Positions 56,010 to 64,000 of a stretch of 64,000 nucleotides of DNA are shown here, piece by piece (position 1 is the stretch's first letter; every line of letters starts with the position of its first letter). The position numbers were made by a program, and so were the translations under genes. The stretch is from Megaustenia siamemsis (Eukaryota > Mollusca > Gastropoda > Stylommatophora > Ariophantidae). Where the stretch lies: the NCBI GenBank assembly GCA_032433765.1, contig JAVIAB010000008.1:38854179-38918178 (forward strand). The letters run 5' to 3'. Below the pieces are notes generated by a model, which searched no databases, had not been told where the DNA came from, and saw only the letters and a list, made by a program, of their open reading frames with translations.

Positions 56010-56310
56010 TCTCAAAGCTGATGTCTTGTTTCAGGACCATGAGCGAGAACGATCCATACACTAACTCACCTTTACGCGGTGCCTCTAAAAACAGACTAAC
56101 CTGCCAAGTCTGGTCAAGAGAGTAGGGATCGAAGAGGAAAGGCAATCCGGTACTCAAAAATACCGTGCAGAAGTCGGATGTGTTGGGCCGTAAACCGCAA
56201 ATGTCACAGTTCTACTTGCATATCTCAACACAATGCATCTACGCCGATTTAACGCCCTTTTAAGAACTAATGACCTAAAGATCAATCAATTTCTTTAATT
56301 GTCATCTAAT
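56010..56310 (+). repeat. Dispersed family J copy
   Basis: Contains 'ctttacgcggtgcctctaaa', 'gtagggatcgaagaggaaag', 'gcagaagtcggatgtgttgg' and 'atgtcacagttctact', which align in order with 29,365 and 63,270. Confidence 0.78.
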
Positions 56311-56349
56311 GAACGGCAGAAAGAGAGTGTTACAACTAGGAACTGGCAG

Positions 56350-56640
56350 CGTTGAAGCTTCGGTGAATGAGTGGGTAGAGCACTCGCCTCCTGATTAAAA
56401 TGGTCCGGGTTAATACCCTGATGTGGCGTTTTCTTTTTTTGGACCGAGAAGGCATCGGGGTTCACACAGCCTCTACAATTGGGTACCAACTATTTTTTAA
56501 ATAAGAAAACGAAGGCGGCCTAATACCAATTATGTCCCAAAATAGTGCTGTGGTCATGGACAAATATGGTCATGACACCATCTTCTCTACGCGACTACAA
56601 AGGTGAGGAGGAAACTTTTACTTTACTTCACTTTACTTTA
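56350..56640 (+). mobile_element. SINE-2: different tRNA head on a SINE-1-like body
   Basis: Head: 'gaatgagtgggtagagcact' (box A) and 'ggtccgggttaatacc' (box B). The body then parallels SINE-1 in order: 'ggttcacacagcct', 'attgggtacca', 'cggcctaataccaa', 'tggtcatgacaccat', 'ctacgc', and a ctttacttt tail. The body similarity with a distinct head marks a separate but related SINE. Confidence 0.75.
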
Positions 56641-56645
56641 CTAAA

Positions 56646-57104
<459 letters not shown>

Positions 57105-57350
57105 GGGAGACGTGATAGCTCAGTGGTTAGTGAACTGGACTACAAAGGACTAGTGGTAAGGTTCGATCCCAACCGACGGCTTCCCGTTTACCAAGCCTTT
57201 AATGGGTAACGGATTTTTTCTGGGAAAGTAAAGCGGCATGGGCGTAATACCGACCACATTACCACAAAAATCATGTGCCGAAGGTCTGTAAAATGTATGG
57301 TCACTAACACCATATTCCCTGTACGCCACTTGACGTGATGGGGGTACTTT
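57105..57350 (+). mobile_element. SINE-1 copy, complete
   Basis: Follows the GATA tract directly: box A 'gatagctcagtggttagtg', box B 'aggttcgatcccaacc', full body, 'gtacgccacttgacgtgatg' and an extended acttac/ctttactt tail. Confidence 0.93.
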
Positions 57351-57491
57351 ACTTACTTGTTATTTACCTTACTTAACTCTACTTACGACATTGACAACGC
57401 CCATTTTACGTAATTTTAAGGGCGGTAGATGAAGGAGTAATAATTGACCAATGAAAACAGAAGAAGATAAAAATAAACGACATCATAATAA

Positions 57492-57499
57492 TGACGTCA
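57492..57499. promoter_or_regulatory. CRE-like palindrome TGACGTCA
   Basis: A perfect octamer about 50 bp beyond the donor of exon 1 (intronic in the gene model). It could be chance or an intronic element; no promoter context is visible. Confidence 0.25.
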
Positions 57500-57552
57500 G
57501 CTGTTAATTCAGCCCAGACATCTCTACGCGTGACAACAAATGTTACACTGAC

Positions 57553-57645
57553 CTGGTGAAGGGATGTTAAACCGAGAGTCCTCCATATCGTCTACAGCAT
57601 CTCCAACAGAGACGTCCAGTGTTAGGGTCGGCGCTGAATCGTCGT
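57553..57645 (-). CDS. MYND gene, exon 1 of the visible set (internal exon)
   Basis: 93 nt, phase 1 on both sides. The preferred acceptor is AATATCAG|AC (exon from 57,645), where a preceding G would give another Asp codon. An alternative is TTCCCAG|A (from 57,653). The donor is CACCAG|GTCAGT. It encodes DDSAPTLTLDVSVGDAVDDM and EDSRFNIPSP. The start DD.....LTLDV resembles the start of exon 2 (DDGNYEHNLTIDL), suggesting an old exon duplication. The short length makes it the least certain exon, but its junction to exon 2 is in frame. Confidence 0.62.
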
Positions 57646-57779
57646 CTGATATTCTGGGAAGATTAGAATGTTGAATGTAGCATGACAAGGATAGTGAAGT
57701 TGTTGGTGAAAGTAATAGTGGGGGGGGGGAGGGGGAAATGGTTGTCTGGAATAACATTACATAAGTCAACGACACCACG

Positions 57780-59350
57780 TCGTATAGGACCATCTTGACA
57801 ACTGCATAGGGCAACCTAGACAACTGTATAGGACCATCTAGACAACTGCATAGGGCAACCTAGACAACTGCATAGGGCAACCTAGACAACTGTGTAGGGC
57901 AACTTAATCATTTATATAGGGCAACATAGACAACTGTATAGGACCATCTAGATAACTGTATAGGGTAAACTAGACAACTGTATAGGACCATCTAGACAAC
58001 TGTATAGGGCAACCTAGACAACTGTATAGGACCATCTAGATAACTGTATAGGGTAAACTAGACAACTGTATAGGACCATCTAGACAACTGTATAGGGCAA
58101 CCTAGACAACTGTATAGGACCATCTAGATAACTGTATAGGGCAACCTAGACAACTGTATAGGACCATCTAGACAACTGTATAGGGCAACCTAGACAACTG
58201 TATAGGACCATCTAGATAACTGTATAGGACCATCTAGATAACTGTATAGGGTAAACTAGACAACTGTATAGGACCATCTAGATAACTGTATAGGGTAAAC
58301 TAGACAACTGTATAGGACCATCTAGATAACTGTATAGGGTAAACTAGACAACTGTATAGGACCATCTAGATAACTGTATAGGGTAAACTAGACAACTGTA
58401 TAGGACCATCTAGATAACTGTATAGGGTAAACTAGACAACTGTATAGGACCATCTAGATAACTGTATAGGACCATCTAGACAACTGTATAGGGCAACCTA
58501 GACAACTGTATAGGACCATCTAGATAACTGTATAGGGTAAACTAGACAACTGTATAGGACCATCTAGACAACTGTATAGGGCAACCTAGACAACTGTATA
58601 GGACCATCTAGATAACTGTATAGGGTAAACTAGACAACTGTATAGGACCATCTAGATAACTGTATAGGGTAAACTAGACAACTGTATAGGACCATCTAGA
58701 CAACTGTATAGGACCATCTAGACAACTGTATAGGGCAACCTAGACAACTATATAGGACCATCTAGACAACTGTATAGGGCAACATAGACAACTGTATAGG
58801 ACCATCTAGACAACTGTATAGGACAACCGAGACAACTGTATAGGACAACATAGACAACTGTATAGGACAACCGAGACAACTGTATAGGACAACCGAGACA
58901 ACTGTATAGAATCACTTAGACAACTGTATATGGCAACATAGACAACTGTATAGGATCACTTTGACAACTGTATAGGGCAACATAGAAAACTGTATATGTC
59001 AACATAGACAACTGTATAGGATCACTTTGACAACTGTATAGGGCAACATAGAAAACTGTATATGGCAACATAGACAACTGTATAGGATCACTTTGACAAC
59101 TGTATAGGGCAACATAGAAAACTGTATATGTCAACATAGACAACTGTATAGGATCACTTTGACAACTGTATAGGGCAACATAGAAAACTGTATATGTCAA
59201 CATAGACAACTGTATAGGATCACTTTGACAACTGTATAGGGCAACATAGAAAACTGTATATGGCAACATAGACAACTGTATAGGATCACTTTGACAACTG
59301 TATAGGGCAACATAGACAACTGTATAGGGCAACATAGACAACTGTAAAGG
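57780..59350. repeat. 22-bp minisatellite with 44-bp higher-order unit
   Basis: About 70 units with 'acaactgtataggaccatct' or 'gggcaacctaga'. In 57,930-58,720 units alternate regularly (ggaccatctagata / gggtaaactagaca), giving a 44-bp dimer. From 58,915 a 66-bp trimer with 'atcactttgac' takes over. Units at both ends are diverged. Confidence 0.97.
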
Positions 59351-59469
59351 GGAAGCTAGATCACGCACAGATCAAGTATATGCGAGCTGTCTCTGAGCAT
59401 GGTTCCAGAATATAAAAGCTTATCGCCTATGCTAACCTGATACCAAATAATATTGGCTTCTTTTATGGA

Positions 59470-59705
59470 ATTTAGTGTCACTTTTATGTGAAGTCTCCGT
59501 GAATTTAGTGTCACTTTTATGTGAAGTCTCCGTGAATTTAGTGTCACTTTTATGTGAAGTCTCCGTGAATTTAGTGTCACTTTTGTGTAAAGTCTCCGTG
59601 AATTTAGTGTCACTTTTATGTAAAGTCTCCGTGAATTTAGTGTCACTCTTATGTAAAGTCTCCGTGAATTTAGTGTCACTTTTATGTAAAGTCTCCGTGA
59701 ATTTA
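59470..59705. repeat. 33-bp minisatellite
   Basis: Seven near-identical units with 'gtgaatttagtgtcactttt' and tgaagtctcc / taaagtctcc. Confidence 0.96.
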
Positions 59706-59919
59706 AATTTTGCAACTTGCGTAACACAAGTAATCCGAGTTCATAATGACCTCCTTCTGACTATGGTGAAGGAACGCAAAATGAAATGGTTTTTCTGCGT
59801 AGCTCGACCGTCTGGGCTAACAAAAACCATTCTATAAGCAACTGTTAAGGAAGCGATGAGAAATATGCAGAGAAAGTAATGGGGTGGATAGCATTAAAGT
59901 ATGGACATTCCTCGACATT

Positions 59920-61385
59920 CTATCTATTGACCTTTCGAGCCGTAACCGGCCCATAGGGCGTAGACCAAGATACACCTTCTTCAATATGAATTTTTGTTCT
60001 AGTAGTTTTCTTTTAAAGATATTTTATCAAATCTCGCCATCTGTCTCTGTTCTGTGCAAGCAGTTCTATCTCATTGAGGGAGCCGATTCCTGCTGCTCTT
60101 GCCTCTCTCATCAATGTTCTTCTCAGTGTCTCCCTGGGTCTTCCTCTTTTTCTTTTACCTGTTGTTTCCCATATGAGGGCTTGCTTTGCTATCCGATTAT
60201 TATCTCTTCTCATCACATGTCCAACGTATGACCATCGTCTTTTCTTTATTACTGAAGATATTAGTGGTTGATTGGCGATTTCTCTAATTTCCTCGTTTGT
60301 TTTGAATTCGTTCCATTCTATACCAAGTATTTTCCTTAGACATTTATTTTCGAATGCGTTCAACTTTGTTTCTATATCTCTTGTTGTTTTCCAGCTTTCA
60401 CACGCATACGTAAGGGTTGATAGTACATTTGATTTGAATAGCCTAAGTTTTGTGTTTGTGCTAATGAGTTTTGATTTCCACAACTTTTCAAGGCTTCTGA
60501 AAGACATTGCTGCTTTAGCCAGTTTGATTCTAATTTCTTTGCTCGTATCCCCTTCTCGATCAATGTGACTTCCAAGATAGATAAAGTGATCGATCTCTTC
60601 TACTGGTTTGTTTTCCATGTATATTTTGTCACTTGTTGGAATTAAACTTTTCATGACTTTAGTCTTTTCATGATTGACCTCAAGCCCAATTTTGCTGGCT
60701 ATTGATGATAGTTCATTTGTGTTTTCCTGCATCGTTTTTATCTGACTGCTGATGAGAACTATGTCATCAGCAAAGTCGAGGTCCTCCAAATGGTCTCCTT
60801 GTATCCATTCGATGCCTTTATTACCAGTGCAGCATTTCTTCATTATGAAGTCCATAACAATTCCAAATAACAAGGGCGATAAAATACATCCTTGTTTAAC
60901 CCCAGTTTCTATTGGGAAACATTCGCTCAGTCCTTCCTCTGTTCGAACTGCACATGTGTAACCATCATACATGTCTTTGATAATATTTATGATTTTTTAT
61001 GGTAAACCATATTGCTTCAGAATTTTCCACAAAGAATCTCTATGAATACTATCAAATGCTTTTTTGAAGTCGATGAAGTTAAGTACAAAAGGTTTTTGCT
61101 TTTCAATGTGTTCCTCCAATATAAGTCGTAGAGTGAAAATGTGGTCAAGACAGCTTCTCCCTTTTCTAAACCCAGCCTGTTCTTCACGCATTACTGTATC
61201 TATTGAATCCTTTATTCTATTTAGGATGATTTTACAGAATAACTTTGAGGCAACTGACAAAAGTGTCACGCCTCTCCAGTTGTTACAATCTCTAAGATTG
61301 CCCTTTTTTGGGATCTTAACAATGATTCCTTTTTTCCATTTATGAGGCGTCTTCTCTGTTTTCCAAATGATGTTGAACATTTTTT
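59920..61385 (-). mobile_element. LINE-A, longest copy: RTE-like reverse transcriptase with one stop
   Basis: About 1.46 kb read on the minus strand, 5'-truncated. Segment one (61,380-60,997) has WKKGIIVKIPKKGNLRDCNN, WRGVTLLSVASKLFCKIILN, EEQAGFRKGRSCLDHIFTLR and FVLNFIDFKKAFDSIHRDSL (RT blocks 1-3, first catalytic Asp). A single TAA then interrupts after KQYGLP. Segment two (60,972-60,013) stays in the same frame: GVKQGCILSPLLF, LDFADDIVLISSQIKTMQEN (FADD catalytic box), and the thumb and C-terminal region ending RWRDLIKYL. The 3' tail is ggtcaatagatag. Apart from the stop and missing 5' part (endonuclease), it is well preserved, so probably recent. Confidence 0.95.
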
Positions 61386-61602
61386 GGAGATGTATTAAAT
61401 TACATTGCAGAGTCCCAATGAATGACTGAAGAAAGAGTGAATGGAAAATGTTGACTAATTCTTCTCACTAGTGCCCCAACGAACCCCAGGGTTGTGGAAC
61501 AAAATAGAAGAACTGGGTGTATAACTTTTATACTTGAACATGATGCACTTTCAATTTAGAAATTAGATATAGAAAAAGGAAATAACACGCATTTGACATC
61601 AG
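61386..61602. other. No gene seen
   Basis: Short AT-rich spacer. The 5' border of LINE-A is somewhere near 61,385-61,420 and could not be fixed. Confidence 0.4.
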
Positions 61603-61812
61603 TTATCTGATACCATTTGTAACTTCGGAGGTAATCATATTTTTCACCGTCCATGAGTAATTGACGTCTCTAAGCCGGGCTTCGCTGCCGTGAGATGGTT
61701 GCCGCAGAGAGCAATCATAAATAAAAATCCCAACTCTTGCAGCCGGGATTTGAACTCCCAACCTCCCTGTCTCGAGACCGGCGTCTTGCCTCGAGACCAA
61801 CCAGTCCCCCAT
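61603..61812 (-). mobile_element. SINE-3 (tRNA-derived)
   Basis: Minus-strand head 'gggggactggttggtctcga' with box B 'gagttcaaatcccggctg', then a body unlike SINE-1 (gggatttttatttatgattg, gagacgtcaattactcatgg). It is a single copy here. An intact tRNA gene was rejected because the cloverleaf stems do not close. Confidence 0.65.
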
Positions 61813-61892
61813 ATTGTTTTACATGTCCACAATAGTTTGCTTTCCTTGTTTTTATGTTTTGTATCAGTTCAAATAATCAAGATCCAATTTCT

Positions 61893-62050
61893 GTAATATT
61901 CATGATCATCGTGTGCCTTCTCCGCAACGAAGGTTGGCTACCATGGATCGCCCTTCTACTCTGTTTCTTGCTTTGATGGTGCAGGCTGACATAGATTGAC
62001 TTGTCTATCTTTTGATGTTACTCGTCCATGTTAATCTTGGTCTGCCTCTG
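61893..62050 (-). mobile_element. LINE-C 3' tip
   Basis: Minus-strand LINE-C end from 'catgatcatcgtgtgccttc' to 'taatcttggtctgcctctgt' (the GRGRPRLTW region). Confidence 0.85.
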
Positions 62051-62589
62051 TAATATTAAATCGCCACAACAAGAAACAAACTTGATATTTTCTCTTCCAA
62101 TAGTAGACAGACTGAGCAACGATCGCATACGGAAGCATTTTTCCCCCATAAACTTCTAATAACATTCATTTATTTATTTTTTGTTATAATAACGTATCGA
62201 TTTTCGATGGCTATGAGCTTCCATTGACCTATTAATGTGTTGTTACTTATGTTGGTAACACAATGTGATCGGAACTATATGGCGCAGACGGATCTATTGA
62301 GACGGAAAGAGCAAATACTGCGGCCTGTTGTAAACTAGTGACACAACGCATGCACGCCCACAAAGTGTGTGTCCGCTAAAGAGGAAGAAGTTTGAGCAAA
62401 GAATATGCTGTATTTCGCTATTTTTGTGTCAACCGCCATATTTAAACAAAGAGAGAAAGATTGTGTTACTTATTTAATTGCTTTATTTGTTTTATTTGAT
62501 ATGTCTTCTTCTGTCTCTGCAAGAACAACAACAGCAACAAACCTGTAAGACTTGTACAAGAAACGACATTGTTAATATAGACAATAGTT
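62051..62589. other. No gene seen
   Basis: AT-rich sequence with no recognised repeat family or exon. Confidence 0.4.
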
Positions 62590-62985
62590 ATAGTTAGTCG
62601 AAAGCATCGGTATCACTGCAAACGAATTAAAATCCATAATTGCTCAACCGCCCGTGTCAGTGGAATCATTCGAATTAAAACTCATCTCATTGAAGGATCA
62701 AAACAAAGAAAGACAGCTGCAGTCCCCATCATAGCAGTTACAGCACACGCCAGAAGACATAAGGTCAAGTGGCACCGAAAGTGAATGCAGCTAAACTGTC
62801 CTTCGTCTAACGATATCATCATTCATCGTAAGCAATCGGAATATTGAAACACGATCCGGATGAAAAACACAGCTCACGGTGTGCACAGAGCACTAACACA
62901 GTAGCTCCGGCGGCAAGCCGGACTACTGTCTCTGTCAGACAGACCTTCAACGGTTTCTACAGCCTATCCGGCCATATTGTCCGGA
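62590..62985 (+). repeat. Dispersed family K copy, left arm
   Basis: Aligns by eye with 19,318-19,728 over most of its length. A third copy in opposite orientation lies at 63,640-64,000, so the two K copies here form an inverted pair. Confidence 0.8.
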
Positions 62986-63269
62986 AATGTCCAATGATTC
63001 AGGCGAACGAAAGGTACATAGATATATTCTCTATTGTGATAAATAAGGACGACAGGGAAAGACACTTCGAAAGTTCATTACATCAATTAAAAGACAAGCT
63101 CTCACCTGAAACCCGCAGGGAAAGAAGAAACAGTGGAGACAAAGACACAAACGGAGACAACAGTTCATTATAATATAAATATTTCACAAAGAAATATATA
63201 ACTTGGAGAAGACTGTATTAGACAACAAAGCTCAGAAATAGAGGCAAGTCGCTTGGCAGCAACAGAGCT

Positions 63270-63570
63270 GGAAGCTGACGACTTATAGCTGATGGGTTGC
63301 GCCAGGATCGGTGAATCGGAACCACCGAGATCAACTTAACCTCTACGCGGTGCCTCTAGAAATAAATTAACTAGTCTATTGTGACCAACTGAGCAGGGAC
63401 CGAAACGTACGTACTCACAAATGCCGTGTTGGTGTCGGATGTCTTAGACAGAAGGACGCAATACATCACAGTTCTACTTTATTCCACTTAACGTCCCTTT
63501 AAGGACGGAAGACGAAGGAGACAGTCAATCCCTTTACTAGTCATCGGGTGAACGCACGAAAGAAAGAGAT
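63270..63570 (+). repeat. Dispersed family J copy
   Basis: Aligns with 56,010 and 29,365 ('ctctacgcggtgcctctaga', 'gtcggatgtcttagac', 'catcacagttctac', 'cttaacgtccctttaagg'). It lies between the inverted K copies. Confidence 0.8.
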
Positions 63571-63639
63571 GCATGGAGAGATTTTATTGGTGGTTTGTAA
63601 GCTGATGGATGTTAGCGAGAAAGAAAGAGAGATACTGGA

Positions 63640-64000
63640 CAAAGTATCATTACTAAACTGGACTGGGGCTATTGAGATAAGCGCTCTGTGCATACCGTGA
63701 GCTGTGTAAGGTAAAGTACGAGACTTGAATCGGCGTCTTAGCACGCTAGTCCTCCCCTTCCCTCCCCCCCCACCCCCTCTATGTGCTCGGCCGCCTATCC
63801 AGAAATGTTCGGAGACTTCTGGATAATGTCGCTTCAAGCATCGAAACTCACGATGTGAGGCGACATTCCTCACCATCCCAGAGTACTACCCTGGAGCTGT
63901 GTGTTTCATCTTGCTTACGATGAATGATGATATCGTGTGACAAAGAGGACAGTTCAGTTGCGTTCACTGTAGGTGCTGAAAAGCCTTACGTCTTTTGACG
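63640..64000 (-). repeat. Family K copy, right arm, cut by window edge
   Basis: Reverse complement carries 'acagctcacggtatgcacag' and 'gatatcatcattcatcgtaa' in K order. A C-rich patch (ccctccccccccaccccc) sits at about 63,755-63,777. It probably continues beyond 64,000. Confidence 0.7.

Noticed and set aside
61730..61812. Possible tRNA gene on the minus strand
   Set aside because: Box A/B-like motifs are present, but acceptor and anticodon stems do not pair and a SINE body follows. It is called SINE-3. The same reasoning applies to the other tRNA-like heads at 32.3, 38.9, 48.0 and 57.1 kb.
62844..63173. 109-codon plus-strand frame as a gene
   Set aside because: It starts inside family K and has no conserved counterpart in the K copy at 19.3 kb. 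No domain or splice context.

Overview
This is eukaryotic genomic DNA: AT-rich, intron-bearing, with no operons, few long open frames outside tandem repeats, and dense LINE, SINE and DNA-transposon debris. The LINE C-termini (the 'WSYVGHVMRRDNNRIAKQ' type) and the tRNA-headed SINEs suggest a lophotrochozoan invertebrate, most likely a gastropod snail. That assignment is an inference from family resemblance, not a search result.

One host gene can be reconstructed, on the minus strand. Seven exons at 57,645-57,553, 52,537-52,378, 46,922-46,270, 44,082-43,897, 35,797-32,595, 22,124-21,811 and 15,609-15,342 have splice-like borders and phases that join without conflict over about 42 kb (about 4.88 kb coding, ~1,625 codons). 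One junction relies on a weaker acceptor. The product is a large, mostly disordered Ser/Gln-rich protein with SUMO-interaction-like motifs, a CtBP-type PVDLCVK motif, a basic coiled coil, a glutamine tract and, at the last visible exon, most of a MYND zinc finger. I read it as a nuclear co-regulator of unknown identity. Its 5' end lies upstream of 57.6 kb and its last exon below 15.3 kb was not found.

Nearly everything else is repeats, mostly inside this gene's introns. There are about 20 minisatellite arrays (units 13-51 bp), several microsatellites including (GATA)n at 25.6-26.1 kb and a tetranucleotide mosaic at 56.6-57.1 kb, and at least eight kinds of LINE fragment, called A-H here. LINE-A is RTE-like, with its longest copy at 59.9-61.4 kb carrying a FADD box; LINE-C has YADD; LINE-F has IADD. 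There are also at least five tRNA-derived SINE types, a decayed hAT transposon at 51.4-52.2 kb with terminal inverted repeats and target duplication, a second inverted-repeat element at 39.2-39.8 kb, and two unclassified dispersed families, J and K.

A second coding remnant lies at 20,875-19,735 (minus): a frame-broken gene with two tandem copies of a cysteine-rich, N-glycosylation-rich domain, sitting in a 1.6 kb segment that splits a 29-bp minisatellite. I could not assign it to a family.

The parts most worth a second look are the MYND gene model (with a GC-AG intron and repeated G|AT junctions), the cysteine-rich insert, two cases where a minisatellite appears to have been born from a transposon end, SINEs sharing one body with different tRNA heads, and a three-layer nested insertion at 44.3-45.6 kb. 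I found no CRISPR array, rRNA gene, intact tRNA gene or bacterial-type system.
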